From Prevotellaceae bacterium (GTDB lineage: Bacteria; Bacteroidota; Bacteroidia; Bacteroidales; Paludibacteraceae): a stretch of DNA of 64,000 nucleotides. The translations under genes were made by a program, and so were the position numbers. Below the pieces are notes generated by a model. It saw only the letters and a list, made by a program, of their open reading frames with translations. It had not been told where the DNA came from and did no database searches. The stretch spans positions 1-64,000 of the forward strand of contig JAISVR010000011.1 in the NCBI GenBank assembly GCA_031271465.1. Direction: 5' to 3'. Shown one piece after another: positions 7,615-16,050 of this stretch; within the stretch, counting starts at the first letter, position 1, and each line of letters starts with the position of its first letter.

Positions 7615-8490
7615 TCAAAAATATTTTATTTCTTTTTCGTAAATACTTGATAATAAATGGTTTGAAAGTCTGCTTGCTCCTATTCTGAATAATTCGTTGT
7701 TGAGCCACTCTTTGCCAAGAATTTCTTCTACAATGCTGTAATAATAAACAGCTTCTTCGGGAGTAGCAATTCCACCGGCAGCTTTAAAACCTATTTTTTT
7801 GCCTGTTTTTTCGTAAAAATCTTTGATTGCATAACACATTGCATAAGCTGCTTCGGGTGTTGCTGCAGGTTCGGTTTTTCCGGTAGAAGTTTTTATAAAA
7901 TCGCTTTCGGCTATCATCGAAATGATGGATGCTTTGTAAATATTATCGATGCTTTGAAGTGAGCCGCTTTCGATAATTGTTTTGAGATGTGCGCCGCGAC
8001 ACGATGCTTTTATTTCCGAAATTTCTTCGGCTACGCTTTCGTAATCGCCGGATAGAAATTTGCCTATCGAAATTACAACATCTATTTCTGTTGCTCCTTC
8101 GAGAACGCACATGGCTGTTTCGGCAATTTTTACTTCGATAAAAGTTTGCGACGAAGGAAATCCTCCCGATACGGAAGCTATTCCAATATCTTCGGTCAAA
8201 GTTTCTTTCACGGTTTTTACCATGCTTGGATACACACACATGGCAGCTACCGAAGGCATTTCGGGAAATTGGTCTTCAAAATTATTTACTTTTTGTGTAA
8301 GTTTTGCAATGCTTTCTTCGCTGTCGGTATGATTGAGTGAAGTGAGGTCGATACAATTAAAACAGGTTTTATATATTTCTTTGTTTTTATTTTCTTCGCT
8401 TTTCGTTTTTATTTTTTCCAACTCGTTTTTTACTTCATTGTCTGAAAATTTACGATTGTACAATTTCATCGTTTTGTCAAAATTACTCAT
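7615..8490 (-). CDS. deoC: Deoxyribose-phosphate aldolase
   Basis: DeoC reversibly cleaves 2-deoxyribose 5-phosphate to glyceraldehyde 3-phosphate and acetaldehyde, a step in deoxynucleoside salvage. The 291-aa class I aldolase shows SDFIKTSTGK with the Schiff-base lysine, EIDVVISIGKFLSGDY, and the phosphate-binding segment GFKAAGGIATPEEA. Length is typical of the longer DeoC type. It lies 20 bp downstream of dtd on the same strand, so it is probably in the same transcript as dtd-uvrC. Confidence 0.93.
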   Translation of the reverse strand: MSNFDKTMKLYNRKFSDNEVKNELEKIKTKSEENKNKEIYKTCFNCIDLTSLNHTDSEESIAKLTQKVNNFEDQFPEMPSVAAMCVYPSMVKTVKETLTEDIGIASVSGGFPSSQTFIEVKIAETAMCVLEGATEIDVVISIGKFLSGDYESVAEEISEIKASCRGAHLKTIIESGSLQSIDNIYKASIISMIAESDFIKTSTGKTEPAATPEAAYAMCYAIKDFYEKTGKKIGFKAAGGIATPEEAVYYYSIVEEILGKEWLNNELFRIGASRLSNHLLSSIYEKEIKYF

Positions 8491-8510
8491 AGCCGTATGT
8501 TTTTTGGTTA

Positions 8511-8966
8511 TTAAAAATCTTTGTTTTTACTATCAATAATAATTGTTACAGGTCCATCGTTTAAAAGTTCTATTTTCATATCGGAACCAAATTCGCCCGT
8601 TTGTAATTTTTTACTGATTTTACTGTCGAGCATTCTACAGAATTTTTCATATATCGGTACGGCAAAATCAGATTTAGATGCTCGTATATACGACGGACGA
8701 TTACCTTTTTTTGTTTGTGCAAAAAGTGTGAATTGACTCACTACTAAAATTTCTCCATCAATTTCTGTTACCGCTTTATTCATTATTCCGTTTTCGTCGT
8801 CAAAAATCCGAAGCATTGAAATTTTGTTACACAGATATTCAATGTCTTCATCGTTGTCGGAATTTTCTATGCCAACCAAAATTAGTAAACCTTTTTTAAT
8901 TTCCGACTTAATTTCTTGATTAATTGTTACCGATGCTTTGTTTACTCGTTGAATAACTGTTCTCAT
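8511..8966 (-). CDS. dtd: D-aminoacyl-tRNA deacylase
   Basis: Dtd removes D-amino acids mischarged onto tRNA. The 151-aa product starts MRTVIQRVNKASVTI and contains SQFTLFAQTKKGNRPS and NDGPVTIII, the two conserved motifs that build the active site (the latter with the Gly-Pro element). Length matches the family. It sits between uvrC and deoC on the same strand. Confidence 0.95.
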   Translation of the reverse strand: MRTVIQRVNKASVTINQEIKSEIKKGLLILVGIENSDNDEDIEYLCNKISMLRIFDDENGIMNKAVTEIDGEILVVSQFTLFAQTKKGNRPSYIRASKSDFAVPIYEKFCRMLDSKISKKLQTGEFGSDMKIELLNDGPVTIIIDSKNKDF

Positions 8967-9035
8967 TGTTTATTTAAGTCTTTCAGATTTTATTATTCAC
9001 TTATCCGAGTGCGGATAAAATTTTTCGTGCAATTC

Positions 9036-10859
9036 TCAGCGAGTTAAATTATTGTGAAAATGATTATAAATAATTGATGCTCTGTTGTTTCCTATCAATT
9101 TTTCGAGTTCCGAAAACTCGGCATTTTTAATGCGTTTTACACTTTTGAAATGCGAAATGAGTTCTTTTTTTGTTTTTTCACCTATTCCTTTCACATCGTC
9201 GAGTTCCGATTTCACTTGCGACTTGCTTCGTTTATCTCGATGGAAAGAAATAGCAAAACGGTGAACTTCTTCCTGTATCGAAGCTAAAAATTTGAATACT
9301 TCATCGGTGGCTTTCAATCCTATCACTTTGGGAGGAAATCCGAACAAAACTTCATTCGTCTTATGCCGGCTGTTTTTGGCAAGTCCGGCGATGGGAATAT
9401 TCAATTTTAATTCGTCTTCAGCCACTTGTCGAATTACTTCCATTTGCCCTACTCCTCCGTCGGCAATAATTAAGTTGGGTAAAGAAGAACTTTCTTCAAT
9501 CATTCGGCTGTATCGTCGACGCACAACTTCGCGCATCGACGCATAATCGTCGGCACCTACTACGGTTTTTATATTGTATTTTCGATATTCTTTTTTCGCC
9601 GGTTTGGCTTTTTTAAAAACAACGCAAACTGCTACCGCATCACTACCGGAAATATTTGAATTATCGAAACACTCAATATGCATTGGTAACTCATTGATTT
9701 GTAATGATTTTTGTAAATTTGACAAAATACGGACGGCACGCTGGTCGGGATTTAATTTCTCGGCGTGTTTTAATTTCTCAAGTTTGTATTGTCGCACATT
9801 TTGAGTAGATAGTTCTACCAACTTTTTTTTAGCTCCACGGGTTGGAATACTGATTTTGGCATTTTTTAGTTCCAAATTCAATTCGAACGGTACTAATATC
9901 TCTTTCGAATTACTGTTGAAGCGTTGGCGAAGTTCTACGATAGCCATTGCGAGAAGTTCTTCTTTCGGTTCTTCCAGTTTTTTTCGATATTCGATGGTGT
10001 AACCTTGCACAATAGAACCTTTCAAAATTCGGAGAATATTAATATATGCCGAATGCTCGTCTTCATCGTATGAAAATACATCTATATTGCTTAATACATC
10101 GTTGATAACAATCGATTTCGATTTGAAATTTTCAATTGCCTCATATTTTTCTTTTATTTTTTGAGCTTCTTCAAATCGATATTCTGCAGCCAATTTTTTC
10201 ATCTTTTTTATCAAATGGTCGCTGATGTTTTGGCTGTTTCCTTTTATTATTTCGCGAATTTCGGCAATATTTTTTTTGTATTCTTCTTCGCTTTGTAAGC
10301 CTTCGCAGGGTCCGTAACAATTTTTGATGTGATATTTTAAACAAACTTTGAATTTTCCTCGTTGAATATTTTCTTTCGTTAAGGCAAGTTTGCACGAACG
10401 CGTTTTATACAATTCTGAAATTAATTCCAGCAACAAGTCAATAGTGTGAACATTGCTGTATGGTCCGTAATATTCCGAACCGTTTTTTATAATCTTACGG
10501 GTTTTAAAAACGCGAGGAAAATGTTCTTTTGCAATGCAAATGCTCGGATACGATTTGTCGTCTTTGAGCATCACATTGTAGCGAGGCAGATGTTTTTTTA
10601 TTAAATTATTTTCGAGTAATAATGCGTCTTCTTCGGTATTTACTACGATGTATTTTAGGTCGGCAATTTGTTTTACCAGTAGTTGTGTTTTGGGATAATC
10701 GCTGTGATCTTTGTAAAAATATTGATGAACCCGTTTTTTTAAATTCTTTGCTTTACCTACATAAATTATTGCTCCTTCTCGATTGAAATATTGGTATACA
10801 CCCGGGCTTTCGGGCAATCTGTCCAAAATTTGCTTGATATTGTCGGGAGGATTATACAT
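9036..10859 (-). CDS. uvrC: Excinuclease ABC subunit UvrC
   Basis: UvrC makes the dual incisions of nucleotide excision repair. The 607-aa protein has the N-terminal GIY-YIG nuclease (PGVYQYFNREGAIIYVGKAK, about 18-40), a UVR motif that contacts UvrB (about 205-240), a C-terminal RNase H-like nuclease containing IECFDNSNISGSDAV, and terminal helix-hairpin-helix motifs (LDDVKGIGEKTKKEL). All domains are intact. The apt stop lies 18 bp upstream, so apt, uvrC, dtd and deoC read as one transcription unit. Confidence 0.96.
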   Translation of the reverse strand: MYNPPDNIKQILDRLPESPGVYQYFNREGAIIYVGKAKNLKKRVHQYFYKDHSDYPKTQLLVKQIADLKYIVVNTEEDALLLENNLIKKHLPRYNVMLKDDKSYPSICIAKEHFPRVFKTRKIIKNGSEYYGPYSNVHTIDLLLELISELYKTRSCKLALTKENIQRGKFKVCLKYHIKNCYGPCEGLQSEEEYKKNIAEIREIIKGNSQNISDHLIKKMKKLAAEYRFEEAQKIKEKYEAIENFKSKSIVINDVLSNIDVFSYDEDEHSAYINILRILKGSIVQGYTIEYRKKLEEPKEELLAMAIVELRQRFNSNSKEILVPFELNLELKNAKISIPTRGAKKKLVELSTQNVRQYKLEKLKHAEKLNPDQRAVRILSNLQKSLQINELPMHIECFDNSNISGSDAVAVCVVFKKAKPAKKEYRKYNIKTVVGADDYASMREVVRRRYSRMIEESSSLPNLIIADGGVGQMEVIRQVAEDELKLNIPIAGLAKNSRHKTNEVLFGFPPKVIGLKATDEVFKFLASIQEEVHRFAISFHRDKRSKSQVKSELDDVKGIGEKTKKELISHFKSVKRIKNAEFSELEKLIGNNRASIIYNHFHNNLTR

Positions 10860-10877
10860 AATATTTTCGAGTAGGTT

Positions 10878-11402
10878 TTAATATTTTATCAACGATATAA
10901 ATTCCACATCACTTTCTATCAGTTTTCGTCCATGCAATGCTGTGAGCTCCACAATAGTATTGCAGTAAATTTTTTTCACGCCGAGTATTTTTACAAGGCT
11001 TATGGAAGCTGCCAAAGTTCCGCCTGTAGCTAAGAGGTCGTCGTGAATAAGTACCACATCGTTTTCGTCCAGCGCATCTTTGTGCATTTCAATAATTGCC
11101 GAGCCATATTCGAGTTGATATTCCATTTCGTAACTTTCGGCAGGAAGTTTGCCTTTTTTGCGCACAGGTATAAATCCGGCGTTCAGTTTTTCGGAAAGAA
11201 TGGCACCCATAATAAATCCGCGACTTTCAATGCCGATTACTTTCGTAATGCCATAATCTTTGTATTGATTGTAAAGCATGTCTGAAAGAAATTGTATGTA
11301 TTGTGCATTTTTAAAAACTGTGGTGAGGTCTTTAAACACAATTCCCTTACTCGGAAAATCCTGAATGTCTCGGATTTCTTTTTTTACATCTTCTATTGTC
11401 AT
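10878..11402 (-). CDS. apt: Adenine phosphoribosyltransferase
   Basis: Apt converts adenine and PRPP to AMP. The 174-aa enzyme shows the type I PRTase PRPP-binding loop VLIHDDLLATGGTLAA, the flexible-loop region FIPVRKKGKLPAESYEMEY and VIGIESRGFIMG. Length is standard. Its 5' side holds one of two parS-like sequences located between apt and mnmG. Confidence 0.95.
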   Translation of the reverse strand: MTIEDVKKEIRDIQDFPSKGIVFKDLTTVFKNAQYIQFLSDMLYNQYKDYGITKVIGIESRGFIMGAILSEKLNAGFIPVRKKGKLPAESYEMEYQLEYGSAIIEMHKDALDENDVVLIHDDLLATGGTLAASISLVKILGVKKIYCNTIVELTALHGRKLIESDVEFISLIKY

Positions 11403-11417
11403 TTCTTTTTTTTGTAA

Positions 11418-11433
11418 TGTTCCACGAGGAACA
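11418..11433. promoter_or_regulatory. parS-like site 1 (TGTTCCACGAGGAACA)
   Basis: This 16-mer differs at one position from the symmetric form TGTTCCACGTGGAACA of the ParB binding site parS. It lies between apt and mnmG, 53 bp from a second similar site. Confidence 0.5.
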
Positions 11434-11470
11434 ATTTATTCTGCTTGTTGAATTTAAAATAAATTATTTT

Positions 11471-11486
11471 TGTTCCACAAGGAACA
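11471..11486. promoter_or_regulatory. parS-like site 2 (TGTTCCACAAGGAACA)
   Basis: The half-sites TGTTCC and GGAACA are identical to site 1. The centre differs from the symmetric parS form at two positions. It abuts the mnmG stop codon. Confidence 0.4.
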
Positions 11487-11487
11487 T

Positions 11488-13362
11488 TTATCTTCCCAAA
11501 AGTACCAATAAAATATTAATATCGCTTGGCGAAATGCCGGGTATTCTGGCAGCTTGTCCAATTGTTTCCGGATTTATTTTGTCGAGTTTTTGTCGAGCTT
11601 CGGTAGAAAGCGATGCAATAGTTTTGTAATCGAATTTGCCGTTAATTTGTATGTTTTCCAAGCGTTGCAGTTTTTCGGCAATCGTTTTTTCGCGATTGAT
11701 ATAACCTTCGTATTTAAGCAAAATCTCTGCTGCTTCAACAATTTCTTCCCGTCTGTTCGGTATTTTTTCCACTTCTTCTTTCAATTCTGCGAAATGTTCA
11801 ATCAGCATTTCTGCATTTATTTCGGGGCGCAGAAGCAAGTCAATCATTTTTGTGCCTTGTCGAATAGGAGAGGAGCCGACTTTTTCCAACAACGAATTTG
11901 CTTCCGCCATTTTTACCGAACTTCCTTTAACAAAGGAAATCAAGCGGTCGCGATATTCCTTTTTTTCGAGTAACAAATCGTGGCGATTTTTTGTTGCCAA
12001 CCCGAGTTGATATCCCTTTTCGGTAAGGCGCATATCGGCATCATCTTGTCGGAGTAGAATTCGATATTCCGCCCGCGAAGTAAACATTCGGTAAGGTTCG
12101 TCAACGCCTTTGGTTACGAGGTCGTCTATCAGTACGCCGATGTAGGCTTCATCTCTTCCGAGAGTAAATGGAGCACCGCCATGACAATTAATGTGCGCGT
12201 TAATTCCGGCAACGAGTCCTTGTCCGGCAGCTTCTTCGTAACCGGTAGTTCCGTTTATTTGTCCGGCAAAGAAAAGGTTTTTAATCTTCTTCGTTTCCAA
12301 CGAATGTTTTAGCTGTGTCGGGTCGAAAAAATCGTATTCGATAGCATAACCCGGACGGTAAATTTTTACTTGTTCCAATCCGGCTACAGTGCGCAGAGCA
12401 TTGAGCTGAATTTCTAATGGTAACGACGATGAAAATCCATTCAGATAAAACTCTTGACTGTTTACTCCTTCGGGCTCTAGGAAGAGTTGATGCCGCTCGC
12501 GTTCAGCAAAGGTTACGATTTTTGTTTCAATGCTTGGGCAATATCTTGGACCGATGCTTGTAATTTGTCCGTTAAAAAGAGGAGAGTCTTCCAGTCCACT
12601 GCGTAAAACTTCATGTGTTTTAGAATTGGTATAACTTATCCAGCAGCTTAGTTGTGGCAGCAGGCGAGGAGGGTAGTCAAGATACGAAAACTTGTGAAAA
12701 TCATCGTCGCCTCGCTGTTCTTCCATTTTTGAAAAATCTATCGAACGCGCATCAATTCTTACAGGCGTACCTGTTTTCATGCGGTCGGTAGCGATACCCA
12801 AACTTTTTATTTGTTCGGTGAGGTGATACGAAGCAGGTTCGCTCACTCGTCCTCCTTCAATTTGTATTTTGCCGATGTGCATCAGTCCGTTAAGGAAAGT
12901 GCCTGCGGTAAGTATCACCGACTTTGCTCGAAATTCAACGCCCATACGAGTAATTACCCCGATTACTTCCCCATTTTTTATTATAAGTTCCGTGACTGTA
13001 TCTTGCCAAATGTCGAGTTTTGGAGTGTTTTCGAGTGTGCGTTTCCATTCGGTGATAAATTTTTCCCGGTCGCTTTGTGCCCTCGGACTCCACATAGCAG
13101 GACCTTTCGAGCGGTTTAGCAGTCGAAACTGAATAGCCGTTCGGTCGGTGATAATACCCATTTGTCCGCCCAATGCATCAATTTCGCGTACAATCTGACC
13201 TTTAGCAATTCCGCCCACGGCAGGATTGCAACTCATTTGCCCGATTTTATTCATGTCCATTGTGATAAGCACCGTGTGCGAACCCATGTTGGCTGCCGCA
13301 CAAGCGGCTTCGTTTCCTGCATGTCCGCCACCAATTACAATCACATCGTAGTTGAAATTCAT
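11488..13362 (-). CDS. mnmG: tRNA uridine-5-carboxymethylaminomethyl modification enzyme MnmG (GidA)
   Basis: MnmG, with MnmE, installs the cmnm5 group on wobble U34 of tRNAs using FAD and methylene-THF. The 624-aa protein opens with the FAD dinucleotide fold VIVIGGGHAGNEAA (8-21), then SCNPAVGGIAKGQIVREIDALGG, a class signature. Downstream are GLEDSPLFNGQITSIGPRYCPSIE and AGQINGTTGYEEAAGQG, and a C-terminal helical domain for MnmE and tRNA contact. No mnmE or rsmG is adjacent. Confidence 0.97.
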   Translation of the reverse strand: MNFNYDVIVIGGGHAGNEAACAAANMGSHTVLITMDMNKIGQMSCNPAVGGIAKGQIVREIDALGGQMGIITDRTAIQFRLLNRSKGPAMWSPRAQSDREKFITEWKRTLENTPKLDIWQDTVTELIIKNGEVIGVITRMGVEFRAKSVILTAGTFLNGLMHIGKIQIEGGRVSEPASYHLTEQIKSLGIATDRMKTGTPVRIDARSIDFSKMEEQRGDDDFHKFSYLDYPPRLLPQLSCWISYTNSKTHEVLRSGLEDSPLFNGQITSIGPRYCPSIETKIVTFAERERHQLFLEPEGVNSQEFYLNGFSSSLPLEIQLNALRTVAGLEQVKIYRPGYAIEYDFFDPTQLKHSLETKKIKNLFFAGQINGTTGYEEAAGQGLVAGINAHINCHGGAPFTLGRDEAYIGVLIDDLVTKGVDEPYRMFTSRAEYRILLRQDDADMRLTEKGYQLGLATKNRHDLLLEKKEYRDRLISFVKGSSVKMAEANSLLEKVGSSPIRQGTKMIDLLLRPEINAEMLIEHFAELKEEVEKIPNRREEIVEAAEILLKYEGYINREKTIAEKLQRLENIQINGKFDYKTIASLSTEARQKLDKINPETIGQAARIPGISPSDINILLVLLGR

Positions 13363-13379
13363 CCTTTTAAAATTTCCCG

Positions 13380-13387
13380 CAAAGATA
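13380..13387 (-). promoter_or_regulatory. -7 box TATCTTTG for mnmG
   Basis: TATCTTTG on the minus strand lies 17 bp before the mnmG ATG, so the leader is very short. Confidence 0.55.
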
Positions 13388-13437
13388 CAAAAATATTAAG
13401 GCTCTTCGGCAATCTTTTTTTCCCTGTAAAAAAGTCG

Positions 13438-13445
13438 TATTTTTG
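13438..13445 (+). promoter_or_regulatory. -7 box TATTTTTG for xerD
   Basis: TATTTTTG matches TAnnTTTG and ends 21 bp before the ATG at 13467. It overlaps the TTG at 13443, arguing against that codon as the start. Confidence 0.45.
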
Positions 13446-13466
13446 TTGTCTGAAAAAATCAGAAAA

Positions 13467-14378
13467 ATGTCCGACCCAATTTTAAAAAAATATCGTTCTT
13501 TCTTGTTGCTTGAAAAATCGCTTTCTAAAAATACGATTCAAGCCTACGAAAAAGATTTAGAAAAGTTGCTCGATTATTTATACGAAGCCCGTATTGATTT
13601 TCGTCATGTCGGCATTGAGCATCTACGCGATTTTCTTATCGAATTAAGTTCCCTTGGCATCAGTCCGCGTTCGCAAGCGAGGATTATTTCGGGTGTGAAA
13701 TCATTTTATCGCTTTTTGCAATACGAAGAGCATCTTGAAGAAGATCCTACCGAATTGCTCGAAATGCCAAAGCTTGGCAAGCATTTGCCCGAAGTACTCA
13801 ATTTGCCTGAAATTGAAAAAATTATCAATTCCATTGATCTTTCTTCCAATGAAGGACAACGAAATAGAGCTATTATAGAAACGCTTTATGGTTCGGGATT
13901 GCGGGTATCGGAACTTATAAACCTGAAACTATCCGAAATTTATTTTACCGAAAAGTATATGAAAGTGGAAGGTAAGGGAAGCAAGCAACGGTTGGTGCCG
14001 CTTTCCGACGAGTCGCTGAAACAAATTCGACTTTGGCTCATCGACCGCAATGAGCTTTCGATACAAAAAGGGCACGAAGATTTTCTCTTTCTTAACCGCC
14101 GCGGGGCGCGGCTCACTCGGGTGATGATTTTTACCATTATTAAGCGATTGGCAGAATTGGCGGGGATAACAAAAAATATCAGTCCGCACACTTTTCGCCA
14201 CAGTTTTGCCACGCATTTGCTCGAAGGTGGAGCTAATTTGCGTGCTATTCAGCAGTTGCTTGGGCACGAATCTATTCTTACTACTGAGATTTATACTCAT
14301 TTGGATATGGATTTTCTACGCGAAACGATTTTAAAATATCATCCTGCGAACTTAAATGTTTCACATGAAACATTGTGA
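13467..14378 (+). CDS. xerD: Tyrosine recombinase XerC/XerD
   Basis: A chromosome-dimer resolution recombinase acting at dif. From ATG 13467 the product is 303 aa; a TTG at 13443 would add eight residues but lies in the promoter. The N-terminal SAM-like core-binding domain (1-100) is followed by a catalytic domain with the full pentad: Arg146 (SGLRVSEL), Lys170 (GKGSKQR), His241 and Arg244 (HTFRHSFATH), His267 (LGHESI) and Tyr276 (EIYTHLD). These positions are offset by two to three residues from E. coli XerD as remembered. It stands alone with no phage or transposon genes, so a housekeeping role is favoured. Its last codons overlap a parS-like sequence. Confidence 0.92.
   Translation: MSDPILKKYRSFLLLEKSLSKNTIQAYEKDLEKLLDYLYEARIDFRHVGIEHLRDFLIELSSLGISPRSQARIISGVKSFYRFLQYEEHLEEDPTELLEMPKLGKHLPEVLNLPEIEKIINSIDLSSNEGQRNRAIIETLYGSGLRVSELINLKLSEIYFTEKYMKVEGKGSKQRLVPLSDESLKQIRLWLIDRNELSIQKGHEDFLFLNRRGARLTRVMIFTIIKRLAELAGITKNISPHTFRHSFATHLLEGGANLRAIQQLLGHESILTTEIYTHLDMDFLRETILKYHPANLNVSHETL
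14357..14372. promoter_or_regulatory. parS-like site 3 (TGTTTCACATGAAACA)
   Basis: It differs at one position from the broad parS consensus TGTTTCACGTGAAACA and is flanked by AA and TT, giving a nearly symmetric 20-mer. It is embedded in the last codons of xerD. Confidence 0.5.
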
Positions 14379-14399
14379 AAATATCAAAAAAATAGAACT

Positions 14400-15041
14400 A
14401 TGTCGAAAAAAAAACAAAAATTTTACACTGTGTGGAAAGGTAGGGAAACAGGCGTGTTTCCTTCTTGGGAAGAATGTAAACTTCAAGTGTCCGGTTTCGA
14501 TGGCGCGCAATACAAAAGTTTTGACAGCGAAGAGGAAGCAAAACGGGCTTCCCGTCAAAATTATTGGAGTGTAGTAGGAGAGAGGGGCGATAAAAAAAAT
14601 GCTGTTTCATCGGGAGAAAATGGAAGTTTTACACCTAAAAATATAGAAAGCCTCGCTGTTGATGCTGCATGTAGCGGTAATCCCGGTGTGATGGAATATC
14701 GTGGAGTTTATTCACGCACCGGTGAGCAGATTTTTTACCAGGGACCATTTCGACAGGGAACGAATAATATCGGCGAGTTTCTTGCTCTGGTACATGGTTT
14801 GGCGTTGTTGAAACAGCAAGGAAGTTCTATTCCGATTTATTCCGACAGTGTTAGTGCGATAAGTTGGGTAAAAGCAAAAAAATGCAAAACTAAACTCGAA
14901 GAAAATGATGAGAATCACGATCTTTTTGAGCTTATCGATCGTGCCGAAACTTGGCTTCGAGAAAATGATTACACAACTCAAATTTTAAAATGGAATACTA
15001 AGGCTTGGGGTGAAATTCCAGCCGATTTTGGGCGAAAATAA
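14400..15041 (+). CDS. rnhA: Ribonuclease HI with N-terminal viroplasmin-type domain
   Basis: RNase HI degrades the RNA of RNA-DNA hybrids. The 213-aa protein has an N-terminal caulimovirus-type (viroplasmin-like) hybrid-binding module (KFYTVWKGRETGVFPSWEEC, about 8-50). A linker and an RNase H fold follow with the four acidic residues Asp88 (AVDAACSGNPG), Glu126 (NIGEFLAL), Asp149 (IYSDS) and Asp209 (EIPADFG). The two-domain layout is common in Bacteroidota. It lies 21 bp after xerD. Confidence 0.92.
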   Translation: MSKKKQKFYTVWKGRETGVFPSWEECKLQVSGFDGAQYKSFDSEEEAKRASRQNYWSVVGERGDKKNAVSSGENGSFTPKNIESLAVDAACSGNPGVMEYRGVYSRTGEQIFYQGPFRQGTNNIGEFLALVHGLALLKQQGSSIPIYSDSVSAISWVKAKKCKTKLEENDENHDLFELIDRAETWLRENDYTTQILKWNTKAWGEIPADFGRK

Positions 15042-15075
15042 AAAAGTGCAGAATGCCAAGCATTCTACACTTTTT
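15041..15075. terminator. Bidirectional terminator between rnhA and the acyltransferase gene
   Basis: AAAAAGTGCAGAATG (15041-15055) pairs with CATTCTACACTTTTT (15061-15075) around a 5-nt loop with one mismatch, which becomes a G-U pair on the minus strand. A- and T-runs flank both sides, so it can serve both convergent genes. Confidence 0.8.
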
Positions 15076-15086
15076 CGATGAAAGCA

Positions 15087-15983
15087 TTAATTTTCGAAAT
15101 TCTTGTGCTTGAATTTCCAACGCTTGTGTGTCCACAACCAATAAGCAGGTTCTTCATTTATTTGCTTTTCAAGTTCTCGCATATACATTTCGGTAATTTC
15201 AAAATCGCTGAATTCTTCAGGGTTTTCGGCAAGTTTTACAAGCTCGGCGCTGAAATAACCCCTGCGGAGTTTTTTAATGCGATAATAAAAAAGGGGCATT
15301 CTAAGTTTTTTAGCCAATTTTTCGGGACCGATAATGGTTGGCGTATCTTGATTGAGAAAAGGCATCCAATGCTGAACACTTGTGCGATGTGGTCGCTGGT
15401 CGGCAAGGAAAATAAATATTCCGTGAATATCTTCTTGGTTCATTTTCAATACACTACGCAGCATATTTCGTTTTTCGATAAGTACACTGTTTGCTTTTTC
15501 ACGCAGATGAAGAATGATTTTTTCCACCAATTTATTGGTCGGACGGAAATACGCCGGATAAAGTTTGTAGTTCTTCTGTTCGGGATGAGCCACCGACCAT
15601 GAAAAGGCAAGCCATTCCCAATTTGCATAATGCGATAGATATAGAAAAATACTTTGCTTATTTTGGAAATATTTGTCGAGTTCATCGGGATTTTTAATCT
15701 CTATTCGGCGTTTGATTTCCGATTTGCTCATACTGAGAATTTTTATTGTTTCGAAAAAATAGTCGCAAAGATGACGATAAAATTTTCGTTCGATAGCGGA
15801 AATTTCTTCCTTTGTTTTGTTGGGAAAGGAATTGATTAGATTTTGATGTACTACTTTTTTCCTGTATTTAATGCAGTGATACATAATGAAATACAGTGCG
15901 TCGGAAAACAAATATTGTACCCTGAGTGGTATCAGTGTGAATAACCACAAAAGCGAAAAAATAATGTAATATAAAATTTTCAT
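15087..15983 (-). CDS. Lipid A biosynthesis acyltransferase (LpxL/LpxM family)
   Basis: A membrane-associated acyltransferase that adds a secondary acyl chain to lipid A. The 298-aa product has an N-terminal hydrophobic anchor (ILYYIIFSLLWLFTLIPL). It also has the catalytic H-x4-E motif LSHYANWEW (about 116-124), LADQRPHRTSVQHWMPFLN, and TIIGPEKLAKKLRMPLFY. Length is normal for the family. It is divergent from the first glycan operon, with which it shares an intergenic promoter region. The acyl position it modifies is not predictable. Confidence 0.88.
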   Translation of the reverse strand: MKILYYIIFSLLWLFTLIPLRVQYLFSDALYFIMYHCIKYRKKVVHQNLINSFPNKTKEEISAIERKFYRHLCDYFFETIKILSMSKSEIKRRIEIKNPDELDKYFQNKQSIFLYLSHYANWEWLAFSWSVAHPEQKNYKLYPAYFRPTNKLVEKIILHLREKANSVLIEKRNMLRSVLKMNQEDIHGIFIFLADQRPHRTSVQHWMPFLNQDTPTIIGPEKLAKKLRMPLFYYRIKKLRRGYFSAELVKLAENPEEFSDFEITEMYMRELEKQINEEPAYWLWTHKRWKFKHKNFEN

Positions 15984-16002
15984 GTTTTCTGAATTTTGAG
16001 GA

Positions 16003-16010
16003 CAAAGGTA
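16003..16010 (-). promoter_or_regulatory. -7 box TACCTTTG for the acyltransferase gene
   Basis: TACCTTTG on the minus strand, 20 bp before the ATG at 15983. Confidence 0.5.
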
Positions 16011-16023
16011 AAGATAAATATTG

Positions 16024-16031
16024 TAATTTTG
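16024..16031 (+). promoter_or_regulatory. -7 box TAATTTTG for glycan operon 1
   Basis: TAATTTTG matches TAnnTTTG and lies 20 bp before the first gene of the five-gene operon. It is back to back with the acyltransferase promoter. Confidence 0.5.
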
Positions 16032-16050
16032 GAGCCGAAAAAATGTCGTT

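Noticed and set aside
13467-14378. Integrase of a mobile element
   Set aside because: The catalytic pattern and length fit XerC/D, and no attachment site duplication, tRNA or phage gene is nearby.
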